Position numbers and translations under genes: made by a program | Assembly (NCBI RefSeq): GCF_009866655.1 | Contig: NZ_CP047420.1 | Coordinates: 2,418,001-2,482,000 of the forward strand | Origin: Rathayibacter sp. VKM Ac-2804 | GTDB lineage: Bacteria; Actinomycetota; Actinomycetes; Actinomycetales; Microbacteriaceae | Direction: 5' to 3' | Length of the DNA: 64,000 nt | Notes under the pieces: generated by a model | Databases searched by the model: none | Seen by the model: only the letters and a program-made list of their open reading frames with translations | Told to the model about the DNA's origin: nothing | Shown here: piece after piece, positions 17,434 through 24,806 of the stretch | Position numbering within the stretch: position 1 is the first letter of the stretch | How the letters are laid out: every line of letters begins with the position of its first letter

Positions 17434-18527
17434 CCGGTCGCGAGCACGAACGCACGAGCCCTCACGAGCACCACGACGATCACCCGCACGACCACGAGCA
17501 CGAGCATTCGCACCCGCACGACCACGACCACGACCATGCGCACGACCACCCGCACGACCACGAGCACGGCCACCCGCACGGCGGCCTGCGGGGATTCCTC
17601 TACGACCTGTTCGTGCCCCACACCCACGATGCGGCCGACTCGATCGACGACGCGCTGGAGGCCTCGACGGCGGGCGTGCGCGCGCTGAAGATCAGCCTTC
17701 TCGTCCTCCTCGCGACCACCGTCCTGCAGGCGGCGCTCGTCGCGCTCACCGGCTCGGTCGCGCTGCTCGCGGACACGATCCACAACTTCGCCGACGCGCT
17801 GACCGCGGTGCCGCTCTGGATCGCGTTCGTCCTCGGCCGCCGCGCCGCCACCCGCCGCTACACCTTCGGCTTCGGGCGCGCGGAGGACCTCGCCGGCATG
17901 GTCATCGTGCTCGTCGTCGCACTGTCCGCTGTCGTCGCGGGCTGGGAGGCCGTGGCCCGACTTCTCGACCCGCGCCCGATCGAGAACCCGTGGCTGCTCG
18001 TCGCGGCCGGCCTGATCGGCTTCGCCGGCAACGAGCTGGTCGCCATCTACCGCATCCGCGTCGGCCGTCGGATCGGGTCCGCGGCCCTCGTCGCGGACGG
18101 TGTGCACGCGCGCCTCGACGGCTTCACCTCACTCTCCGTCGTCCTCGGCGCGATCGGCGTGATGCTCGGCTTCCCGCTCGCGGACCCGATCATCGGGCTC
18201 CTCATCGCTGCGTCGATCCTCGTTTTGCTCTGGGGGACCGTGCGATCCATCGGCGCCCGCCTGATGGACGCGATCGCTCCAGACCTGCTCGACCGCGCCG
18301 AGTACGCCCTCCAGAACGCCCCGGGCGTGACGGCGGTCGAGAGCCTCCGACTGCGCTGGATCGGGCACCGGCTCACCGGCTCGGCCACCGTGCGAGTCAC
18401 CGCCACCAACTTCGCCGACGCCGCCAGCACAGGAGCCCTGGCCGAGAAGCAGCTTCGCCAGGAGCTCGGCAATCTCGACGTCTTCACTGTCGCGATCGCG
18501 CCCACGCTCACGCCCGCGACCCGGTAG
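17430..18527 (+). CDS. Cation diffusion facilitator metal exporter with His-rich N-terminus
   Basis: 365 residues. The first 50 residues hold 21 His in HD/HP/HE repeats, a probable metal-buffering tail. Six membrane segments follow, with the site-A pairs of CDF transporters in LLADTIHNFADALTAV (segment 2) and VADGVHARLDGF (segment 5). A cytoplasmic C-terminal domain closes the protein. It should export Zn2+ or a related divalent metal in exchange for protons. Its ATG lies in the stop of the ArsR gene, so regulator and exporter form one operon. Deletion or expansion of the His tract by slippage is possible. Confidence 0.93.
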   Translation: MTGREHERTSPHEHHDDHPHDHEHEHSHPHDHDHDHAHDHPHDHEHGHPHGGLRGFLYDLFVPHTHDAADSIDDALEASTAGVRALKISLLVLLATTVLQAALVALTGSVALLADTIHNFADALTAVPLWIAFVLGRRAATRRYTFGFGRAEDLAGMVIVLVVALSAVVAGWEAVARLLDPRPIENPWLLVAAGLIGFAGNELVAIYRIRVGRRIGSAALVADGVHARLDGFTSLSVVLGAIGVMLGFPLADPIIGLLIAASILVLLWGTVRSIGARLMDAIAPDLLDRAEYALQNAPGVTAVESLRLRWIGHRLTGSATVRVTATNFADAASTGALAEKQLRQELGNLDVFTVAIAPTLTPATR

Positions 18528-18563
18528 ACGATCCTCTAACGGGACAGCCCGCGCCCCCTCTTG

Positions 18564-19019
18564 CTATGCACGACGGGGTTCCATCGTCTCGATCGACGTC
18601 GAACGCTCACCCGCGACGTCGACGCGGACAGGAACAGCGCTATCGAGCCCCTCTGGTGGGTCCACTACGTAGGTCCAGAGAACAGCGTCGTCCTGGCACA
18701 AGCTCGACTTACCGACCCATCGTTGTGTCGTGATGCGTAGGTGATCGGAGGCGATCACCTCCAGCGCGACAGGCACGAGAGGACAGTTGCCGCTTCCGAT
18801 GATGGTCACCTCTAGACCGGCTTCGTCATCCAGCCACCGCGCAGGGCTGGTCGCGAAACCTTCGACACCACCGCGGTAGAACGAGCGGTAAACAGCATCC
18901 TCTGGAGCGGGCACAGGAGAGTTCTCGACCAGCGGCAGCTCGGTTTCAGCGGGAGCGCAGCCGACCATCATCAGGCCGAGCAAGCAGGCTCCCGGCAGAA
19001 TCAGACGACGACCCCTCAT
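18564..19019 (-). CDS. Hypothetical lipoprotein
   Basis: 151 residues from the ATG at 19019; further upstream codons would place charged residues before the signal. The N-terminus (MRGRRLILPGACLLGL) ends in a lipobox LMMVGC, so the mature protein should be diacylated at Cys and anchored outside the membrane. The remaining 125 residues contain two Cys (NCPL and SLCQDD) that may pair. No family recognised. Confidence 0.72.
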   Translation of the reverse strand: MRGRRLILPGACLLGLMMVGCAPAETELPLVENSPVPAPEDAVYRSFYRGGVEGFATSPARWLDDEAGLEVTIIGSGNCPLVPVALEVIASDHLRITTQRWVGKSSLCQDDAVLWTYVVDPPEGLDSAVPVRVDVAGERSTSIETMEPRRA

Positions 19020-19163
19020 GCGCGTCAGCCTATGCTCCGACCTATCAAGATCGTCACGCTCGCCGGCGCGGACCACCTTCGCCGCGCGCACACCGGTCGA
19101 TCGGTGAGAACGTCTAACGATCTGCCCGGTCAGCGATTCCCTAGCGGAACGGCCACTGCGCCT

Positions 19164-19325
19164 TCATGCTCGGTCTAGCGCCGGTTGCAGAACAGCGACG
19201 AACGCCAGCACTATCACCAGGGTCGCTATCGTCGCCGCAAAGAGCGCCTGGCGGGCGGGAGAGTCCAGCAGGCGTCGGGTCGTGCCGTTGACTTCAGCAG
19301 CACTTGCGATGGGTTCGTTCTTCAG
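19164..19325 (-). CDS. Possible CTG-started 53-residue membrane peptide
   Basis: A short frame with one clear membrane segment (ALFAATIATLVIVLAFVAVL) after a hydrophilic stretch (EVNGTTRRLLDSPARQ). No ATG, GTG or TTG is available, but a CTG overlaps the stop of the regulator gene upstream in the four-base form CTGA, the same geometry as the ATGA/GTGA couplings used throughout this window. It may be a real small protein or a remnant that lost its start. Confidence 0.35.
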   Translation of the reverse strand: MKNEPIASAAEVNGTTRRLLDSPARQALFAATIATLVIVLAFVAVLQPALDRA

Positions 19326-20179
19326 AGGTCACGCCGGGTGGTGAGTGGCTCGGAGCCGAGAACCTCCAGCAGGGCGAGGTTCTCGGCGTCGCGTGAGCCT
19401 GCCGGTGCGGTGTAGAGCACGAGGTGCTGGTCGCGTTCAGTGATGGCGAGGGAGTCGCAGTCGACGGTGATCGCCCCCACCGGTGTACGGCGGAACGTCT
19501 TCCGCAGGGGTGGCGGCGTCTGAACGTCGTGCCGGCTCCAGAGCCGTGCGAACTCGGCGCTGCCGGTCTGGAGGTCGTCGATGAGTTCCGCGACGACGGG
19601 GTCTGAGGGGTACGTGGCGTGAGCGTTGCGGAGCTGCGTGACGACGCCCTCTTGGAACGCGATCTCGTCCGAGATTCCGTAGATCGCTTCCGTTGGCTGC
19701 TCGGCGGCGAGGAAGGTCTTCCTCGCGAGGTTGCGGTCGCGCGGCGGCAGCAACGAGAAGTCCTCCATGAGGGCTGCTGCGAGCTCGTTCCATGCGAGCA
19801 CCTCGAAGGTGGCGGACAGGACGATGCCGGCGGTGTGCGGGAGTCGTTCGAGGAGCGCGAGAACGCTCGGTCGAACGTCGCGACGGTGCAAGCCCGACGG
19901 GGTCGGAGCGGTGCCGGCGAGCCGGTGCAGGTGGTCGGACTCCTCGGACGTGAGACGGAGAGCACCAGCGATACCACCGAGGACGACGTCCGAGGGTCGA
20001 GGAGCGCGGCCCTGTTCGAGACGGGCGTAGTACTCGGTGGAGATGTGCGCGAGAACGGCGATCTCCTCCCGGCGCAGTCCCGGTGTTCTGCGGCGTGGTC
20101 CCGACGGTAATCCGACGTCCTCCGGCCGAAGACGCTCGCGGCGACTTCGGAGGAACGCTGCAAGCTCACCCTTGTCCAT
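19322..20179 (-). CDS. XRE-type regulator with MmyB-like ligand domain
   Basis: 285 residues. The N-terminal helix-turn-helix (AAFLRSRRERLRPEDVGL, then RREEIAVLAHISTEYYARLE) has the TPGLRREE signature of the large actinobacterial family that carries a C-terminal MmyB-like (PAS-type) domain, seen here from about residue 105 on (LSATFEVLAWNELAAALME). Such regulators are often divergent from short-chain dehydrogenases and repress them; here two SDR genes start on the other strand 86 bases away. The start at 20179 is the first codon before the conserved helix. Confidence 0.9.
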   Translation of the reverse strand: MDKGELAAFLRSRRERLRPEDVGLPSGPRRRTPGLRREEIAVLAHISTEYYARLEQGRAPRPSDVVLGGIAGALRLTSEESDHLHRLAGTAPTPSGLHRRDVRPSVLALLERLPHTAGIVLSATFEVLAWNELAAALMEDFSLLPPRDRNLARKTFLAAEQPTEAIYGISDEIAFQEGVVTQLRNAHATYPSDPVVAELIDDLQTGSAEFARLWSRHDVQTPPPLRKTFRRTPVGAITVDCDSLAITERDQHLVLYTAPAGSRDAENLALLEVLGSEPLTTRRDL

Positions 20180-20265
20180 GCTCCCCAGTGTGCGCCTGCG
20201 CCGGCGATGGATCCTCGTACCGTTTGTGCCTGGATGCGGATTCTGCGGGCGGCGACGGTGTTCGT

Positions 20266-21051
20266 ATGACACACACCAACGAATCCACACCGGTCGGCCT
20301 GCTGACCGGCAAAGTCATCTTCATCACCGGAGCCAGCCGTGGCATCGGCGCCGCAGCGGCTCGCCTCTTCGCCGGCGAGGGTGCCGCTGTCGTGCTGGCG
20401 GCCCGCAACACGAAAGCGCTCGGCTCGATCGTCGACGAGATCCGCGGTCGGGGCGGCACGGCTGATGCCGTTGCCATGGACCTCGCTGACCGGGCGAGTA
20501 TCCGCGCCGCCGTGGACTCCGTCGAGGAGCTCCACGGACGCCTCGACGGCGCCTTCAACAACGGCGGCGTGAACCAGCAGAACGTCGGTCCCCTCGACAC
20601 CACTTCCGACGACGACATCGACGAGCAGTTCGCGGTGAACTTCCGTGCTCACTGGGTCGCGATGCTTGCCGAAGCAGCCCTCATGAGGAAGTCCGGAGGA
20701 GGTGCGATCGTCAACACCTCCAGCATCGGCAGCCGCCGCGCAGTTCCGCCCCTGCCCGCGTACGCGGCGATGAAGCGAGCACTGAACAGCATCACCGAGA
20801 CCGCGGCGGTGACCTGGGCCGGGGAAGGCATCCGCGTCAACGGGATCACGCCAGGTGGAACCGCAACGGAAATGATGGACGAGTGGGAGAAGAAGACGCC
20901 GGGCATCATCGACGCGAGCAACTCAGCCAGCCCCATCGGCCGCATGGCGACCGCCCTCGAAGTCGCCGAAGTCGCCGGTTTCCTCCTGAGCGACCGCGCC
21001 TCAGCCGTGACGGGCGCCATCGTGCCCGTCGACGGCGGCGCCGGCGCCTGA
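20266..21051 (+). CDS. SDR family oxidoreductase
   Basis: 261 residues of a classical short-chain dehydrogenase. The cofactor motif is TGASRGIG (about residues 21-28), followed by a variant NNAG seen as FNNGGV. The catalytic Ser lies in VNTSSIGS and the Tyr/Lys pair in YAAMK. The C-terminus ends in SAVTGAIVPVDGG, typical of FabG-like enzymes. Substrate unknown. It is first of two SDR genes in one operon and divergent from the XRE regulator, which probably controls it. Confidence 0.92.
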   Translation: MTHTNESTPVGLLTGKVIFITGASRGIGAAAARLFAGEGAAVVLAARNTKALGSIVDEIRGRGGTADAVAMDLADRASIRAAVDSVEELHGRLDGAFNNGGVNQQNVGPLDTTSDDDIDEQFAVNFRAHWVAMLAEAALMRKSGGGAIVNTSSIGSRRAVPPLPAYAAMKRALNSITETAAVTWAGEGIRVNGITPGGTATEMMDEWEKKTPGIIDASNSASPIGRMATALEVAEVAGFLLSDRASAVTGAIVPVDGGAGA

Positions 21052-21067
21052 GGCAGGGGGAACGCAC

Positions 21068-21871
21068 ATGACCGACACAACCACCGACAACGGCTCGACC
21101 CGCGGTAGCGGACCCTCTTGGACGGACCTCAGCAGCCGGGTGGCGGTCGTCACCGGGGCCAGCCGAGGGATCGGGCAAGCGATTGCAATCCGACTCGGCC
21201 TCCTCGGCGCCAGCGTCGTCGTGAACTACTCACGCGACGCAGCAGGAGCAGCAGACACCGTCGCCGCCATCACGGCAGCCGGCTCCAACGCCGTGGCCGT
21301 CCAGGCCGACGTGTCAGATCCGAGGCAGGTCGACTCGCTGTTCACCTCAGCGCTAGCTCAGTTCGGAGGTGTCGACCTCGTCGTGGCGAACGCCGGTATC
21401 GATGAAACCGGCGGACCGATCGTCGACGTCACCGAAGCGGATTACGACCGGATGTTCGGCGTCAACGCCAAGGGTGCGTTCTTCACGCTCCAGCAGGCAG
21501 CACGCACGGTGAACCGGGGCGGAACGATTCTCTACATCGGATCAGGTTCCGTACTGCGACCCGTGGCAGGGTTCGGGCTCTACGCGTCCAGCAAGCTGGT
21601 CGGCGGGTACCTCACCGGGGTGCTTGCTCAGGAGGTCGGGGGGCGTGGCGTGACCGTCAACACCATCATCGCCAGCGCGACGGACGGCGCCGGGTACTTC
21701 GCCGCCGCGTCCGATGACGACCCGCTCCGCACGCTGGTGCAGACCGCCAGCCCCCTCGGATCAAGGATGGGCTCGGTCGATGACGTAGCCGACGCGGTCG
21801 AGTTCTTCGTCGGCCCGCTCGCACGCTGGGTCAGCGGCGGCGAACTCCTCGTCAGCGGCGGACAGAACTGA
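21068..21871 (+). CDS. SDR family oxidoreductase
   Basis: 267 residues. Cofactor motif TGASRGIG near residue 28, VANAGIDETG in place of NNAG, and the catalytic Tyr/Lys in YASSK. It lies 16 bases after the first SDR with a good AGGGGGAA ribosome site, so both are co-transcribed. Two different SDRs under an MmyB-type regulator suggest a detoxification or modification step for small carbonyl compounds; this is inference. Its 3' end overlaps the decayed TetR fragment by 20 bases on the other strand. Confidence 0.92.
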   Translation: MTDTTTDNGSTRGSGPSWTDLSSRVAVVTGASRGIGQAIAIRLGLLGASVVVNYSRDAAGAADTVAAITAAGSNAVAVQADVSDPRQVDSLFTSALAQFGGVDLVVANAGIDETGGPIVDVTEADYDRMFGVNAKGAFFTLQQAARTVNRGGTILYIGSGSVLRPVAGFGLYASSKLVGGYLTGVLAQEVGGRGVTVNTIIASATDGAGYFAAASDDDPLRTLVQTASPLGSRMGSVDDVADAVEFFVGPLARWVSGGELLVSGGQN

Positions 21872-22184
21872 AGGCGAGTATGCGGTGGGGGGACGTCGGT
21901 GCGAGCGCGACGGCGTGGCGAAAAAGGCCGCCATGCAGAGCGTCGAGCAATGTGAGTGCGGCCCGATGCGGATCCACATCGTGACGCAAGGGGGAGCGCT
22001 CGAGGAGTGCGGTGGAAGAGCGCGCTTGCTTGCTCCAGCCGTCCCGTAGGAGCGCAGCTGATGCCGGAGACCAGATGTCGCGCATCAGAGCACCGAGGCC
22101 CGACCGAGCCGCCTCGGACGATGAGGCTGCGAACTTCTCCTCGAGGTAGGCGCGGAGCTCGGCCACTTCGTCGCCTGGTCGCGT
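21852..22184 (-). pseudogene. C-terminal fragment of a TetR regulator
   Basis: About 110 codons on the reverse strand ending at 21852 read as the ligand-binding half of a TetR protein (DEVAELRAYLEEKFAASSSE, then HRAALTLLDALHGGLFRHAV). The DNA-binding half is absent. Upstream, the sequence switches in another frame to the N-terminus of UmuD, so this is a deletion junction between two genes. Confidence 0.65.
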
Positions 22185-22185
22185 C

Positions 22186-22359
22186 GAAGGTCGACGTCCC
22201 GTCCCGGATCAGGTGGTCGTTGAGGTCGACGGAGCCGTCGAAGTAGTCCTGCGCCGGCGAGGGGAAGCTCGCGGCGACCGCGTCGGCGGCGACGAGGAAG
22301 GTGACGGCGACGGCCTCAGCGGCCGGAGTCGCGATGCGATCCACGACGGTCACGGACAT
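22186..22359 (-). pseudogene. umuD: N-terminal fragment of umuD
   Basis: The first 58 codons of a UmuD-like LexA/S24 family protein, recognisable from FPSPAQDYFDGSVDLNDHLI just before the place where the catalytic Ser region should begin. The protease domain is missing and the frame runs into a TetR fragment. A perfect SOS box lies 18 bases upstream. The partner umuC is not present in this window. UmuD normally self-cleaves after DNA damage and activates polymerase V-type synthesis; this copy cannot. Confidence 0.7.
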
Positions 22360-22377
22360 AGTTTTCCCTTCACCGGA

Positions 22378-22393
22378 TCGAACACACGTTCGA
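22378..22393. promoter_or_regulatory. SOS box (LexA site) of the decayed umuD
   Basis: TCGAACACACGTTCGA, a perfect palindrome of the actinobacterial form TCGAAC-N4-GTTCGA. It stands directly upstream of the truncated umuD, so the regulatory site has outlived the gene. It could still act on nearby transcription. Confidence 0.85.
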
Positions 22394-22503
22394 ATCGGAT
22401 CGAGTGCAAGCCGATGCCACTGACACTCCCCCTTCCGCTCCTCCGCCGCGGCCGAGAGCCGAGGTGGACAGGCGGGGTCGGTTCGCCGAGCTCGGTCCTC
22501 CCG

Positions 22504-22818
22504 TCAGCCCGCCGCCCTGACCGGCGGCACCTCCGACGAGATACGCAACCCGGTCCCGCCGTGCGAGTCGGCGATCAGCCGGCGCACCCACTCGGAGTTG
22601 ATCGGTGGCGTCGCGCCGGTGAGGAACGTGAAGCGCAGCGGGATGGTCGGATGCATCCAGAGGGTCGTGCGGCCGTTGCCGACCTTCAGCGAGTCCTTCC
22701 AGGAGAAGAAGAAGCCCTCGTTGCGGCCGAGCTTGGCGCCGATCACGATCTTCAGGTGGGCGAGGAGGCGGTCCTCGAAGTCGACCTCGTACGAGGAGTT
22801 GTACACGAGCCTGCCCAT
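22504..22818 (-). CDS. DUF7882-type small protein
   Basis: 104 residues. The sequence begins MGRLVYNSS, followed by VDFEDRLLAHLKIVIGAKL, SWKDSLKVGNGRTTLWMHP and PLRFTFLTGATPPINSEWV, a family that is abundant in Microbacteriaceae and often misnamed as an ATP-dependent DNA ligase. No catalytic motif of ligases is present. I chose the ATG before GRLVYNSS because the residues further upstream are low-complexity and unconserved in style. Function unknown. Confidence 0.8.
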   Translation of the reverse strand: MGRLVYNSSYEVDFEDRLLAHLKIVIGAKLGRNEGFFFSWKDSLKVGNGRTTLWMHPTIPLRFTFLTGATPPINSEWVRRLIADSHGGTGLRISSEVPPVRAAG

Positions 22819-23127
22819 GCGGGTCCTGCCGTCGGATGCACCTGACGCGGTGCCGAGACCCACCGGGAAGACGTCCGGGCGGTCGGGGCGAAGGCTACGC
22901 CCCTTCGGACCGCAGGAGGGCGATCCCTCGGGGGCCGACCCGGGTCCGTCCGGTGCCCGCGTTCGTCGGTGTTCCGCCGCGTCGCCTCTGGTGCGCACCG
23001 CCAAGGTGGCCTACGCTCGCTCCGACCTCGATTCGACCTGCGCCCGGACCCGCGCATCTCGTCACCGGCGCGGTGCCTTCACGGGCGGTGATCGTCCCCC
23101 CTGGATCCCTTCCTCGAAGAAGAGGTC
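22819..23127. other. Intergenic region, no clear feature
   Basis: About 310 bases between divergent genes. I see no convincing reading frame, RNA gene or strong palindrome. It must hold the promoters of the DUF7882 gene and of the small gene at 23128, but no box can be placed with confidence. Confidence 0.4.
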
Positions 23128-23352
23128 ATGTCCCCGGCAGGCACCGCAGTCGCACTCGCTCTCGAAGCACTGATCGCCTCCCTGGTGACTCCGGGGGCCA
23201 TCCATCCCGGCCTGGCCCGGCAGGTCAGCGATCATGCGGCTCGAGCGCTCCGCCCGACTCTGCATCGCCGCGTCCCCGCCGACGGCTCTCCGCTCGCGGC
23301 GTTCACGGGGGTCGGCGCAGAGCCCGCCGGCTCCGCAGCCGCGCACCTCTGA
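23128..23352 (+). CDS. Small hypothetical protein, 74 residues
   Basis: Frame of 74 residues preceded by GAAGAGG at good distance from its ATG. The N-terminal half is helical and hydrophobic (TAVALALEALIASLV), the C-terminal half is Arg/Pro-rich (LRPTLHRRVPADGSPL). Its TGA overlaps the next ATG by one base (TGATG at 23350-23354), which supports translation. No family recognised. Confidence 0.5.
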   Translation: MSPAGTAVALALEALIASLVTPGAIHPGLARQVSDHAARALRPTLHRRVPADGSPLAAFTGVGAEPAGSAAAHL

Positions 23353-24029
23353 TGACGGACGGCACACCCCTGCACCGGTCGCCCTCGAAAGGCACTCCGT
23401 CAGGCGCGCCGCCGACTCTCGTCGAGGTCGCCGCCTCCCTCCCCGGCCCCGTCTACACCTTCGCGTCACCGCACCACCTCGAGCCGTTCACCGCCTCGGC
23501 CGCCCTCGCCAGCGGACGCACGGTCTCCGTCAGCGTGTCCTACACCTTCTACCGGCATCCCGCTCGGAGGGAGGACCCGCGCAACTTCGTCGACCTCTCC
23601 CCTGCGCAGCGCACCGCGATCGCCCGTGCCGACTCGTCGACCCTGCCCGCGTGGCTGCGCGATCAGATCCGCCGCATGCGCTACCCCACCCTGTTCGAGG
23701 CGGTGCGGACCTCGCTGCCCATCCCCGCCGAGCGCGCGCACCCGCTCGAGGCGCGCCTCGAAGCGCACCTCGTCGACTCCCTGCGCTCGCTCTTCCCCGG
23801 CCAGCCCGTCTCCGAGCGCCTCCGCACCGTCCGCGGCGCACCGCTGGCCGGCCACGAGGTCCGCCGGGGCGTGCCGCTGCCGATCGACGGCGAGCCGCAC
23901 CGCAGCCACCGGGTCGAGATCGCCCCGCACTTCCTCGCGATCGGTGCCCGCCTCGACGACCGCTACGTCACCGCCGTGATCCCCTGGGAGCTGCGCACCC
24001 TGATCACGCCGGCCCTCGAGACGCTCTGA
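23352..24029 (+). CDS. Hypothetical protein, 225 residues
   Basis: 225 residues of unknown family. The central part contains a conserved-looking segment (VSVSVSYTFYRHPARREDPR) and the C-terminus reads VEIAPHFLAIGARLDDRYVT and then VIPWELRTLITPALETL. No membrane segment, signal peptide or catalytic motif can be named. It is coupled to the small gene before it by a one-base stop/start overlap. Confidence 0.65.
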   Translation: MTDGTPLHRSPSKGTPSGAPPTLVEVAASLPGPVYTFASPHHLEPFTASAALASGRTVSVSVSYTFYRHPARREDPRNFVDLSPAQRTAIARADSSTLPAWLRDQIRRMRYPTLFEAVRTSLPIPAERAHPLEARLEAHLVDSLRSLFPGQPVSERLRTVRGAPLAGHEVRRGVPLPIDGEPHRSHRVEIAPHFLAIGARLDDRYVTAVIPWELRTLITPALETL

Positions 24030-24103
24030 GTCCGGGGGACGGCACGGGCCCCGACTTTGCGGTGCACGGACCCGGAGTGTCGCATCGCCCAGCCCCTCCC
24101 CCG

Positions 24104-24445
24104 CTACTCGAGGACGATGGTGAAGAACGCGCCCTCGTCGTCCCGTGATGCGCTCGGCCGCGAGGGAGCCGCGCCCGGTCTCCTCCCCGCCGGAGGAGAG
24201 GAACTCGGAGACGCTCTCGCCGAGGATCCCCGCGGTACAGGTCTTCCGCATCACGACCGCGCCGACCCGGTCCCCGTCGCCGTCCAGGCCTGGCAGCGGC
24301 GCCGGGTCCCAGCCGCTCCTCGAGAAGCGGGCCGTGAGCGTCGTCGGGCGCGACGCGAGGTCGTCGGAGTCATCGGTCGTGCTGACGAGTGCAGGAAGCC
24401 CGCCGCGCCGACGCGCCGATCGACTGGTCAGCCGGTGCTGTATGG
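24104..24445 (-). pseudogene. Frameshifted hypothetical gene
   Basis: The reverse strand from about 24445 to 24104 reads as a protein: LVSTTDDSDDLASRPTTLTA, then GDRVGAVVMRKTCTAGILGE and SEFLSSGGEETGRGSLAAER. After this the coding pattern moves by one base near 24147 and ends as DDEGAFFTIVLE with a stop at 24104. A single-base insertion in the run of G residues would explain it. The N-terminal end is unclear because it meets the cmtR promoter. Family unknown; a sequencing error is an alternative to real decay. Confidence 0.45.
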
Positions 24446-24463
24446 TCACCGCATGCTGACCAG
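24424..24463. promoter_or_regulatory. Inverted repeat at the cmtR start, likely operator
   Basis: CTGGTCAGC (24424-24432) and GCTGACCAG (24455-24463) form a perfect 9-base inverted repeat with 22 bases between. The spacer holds TATGGT (24441-24446), a possible -10 box, and the cmtR start codon. The geometry fits autoregulation by the ArsR-type dimer encoded next. Confidence 0.55.
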
Positions 24464-24806
24464 TGCTTCGCGCCTCGACGTCATGAACCGCCTGGGCCGG
24501 GCGATGGCCGACCCGACCCGCTCGCGGATCCTGCTGTCCCTGATCGAGCAGCCCGGGTATCCCGGCGAGCTGGCGCGGTCGCTCGGGCTGACGCGCTCGA
24601 ACGTGTCCAATCATCTGACCTGCCTGCGCGGCTGCGGGATCGTCGCGGCGGTCCCGGAGGGGCGCAGCACCCGGTACGAGCTCGCGGATCCGCACCTGGC
24701 GAGGGCGCTGACGACGCTGGTCGACGTGGTGCTCGCGGTCGACGACGGCGCGGAGTGCACGGACGAGGACTGCGACGTCCCGCTGTGCTGCGGGGTGCCG
24801 GAGTGA
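24453..24806 (+). CDS. cmtR: CmtR-type Cd/Pb-sensing ArsR regulator
   Basis: 117 residues closely following the mycobacterial CmtR pattern: RLGRAMADPTRSRILLSLIE, then GLTRSNVSNHLTCLRGCGIV and HLARALTTLVDVVLAVD. In CmtR the metal is bound by two Cys in the recognition helix region (here the CLRGC pair) and one Cys near the C-terminus; here several C-terminal Cys are present (AECTDEDCDVPLCCG). Metal binding should release the operator and switch on the P-type ATPase whose start overlaps this stop by four bases (GTGA). Confidence 0.88.
   Translation: MLTSASRLDVMNRLGRAMADPTRSRILLSLIEQPGYPGELARSLGLTRSNVSNHLTCLRGCGIVAAVPEGRSTRYELADPHLARALTTLVDVVLAVDDGAECTDEDCDVPLCCGVPE

Noticed and set aside
17470..17580. 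CRISPR-like or tandem repeat array
   Set aside because: The regular pattern is only the codons of the His/Asp tract at the N-terminus of the CDF exporter; no spacers.
22504..22818. ATP-dependent DNA ligase
   Set aside because: Relatives are often given this name, but no KxDG or other ligase motif is present in the 104 residues.
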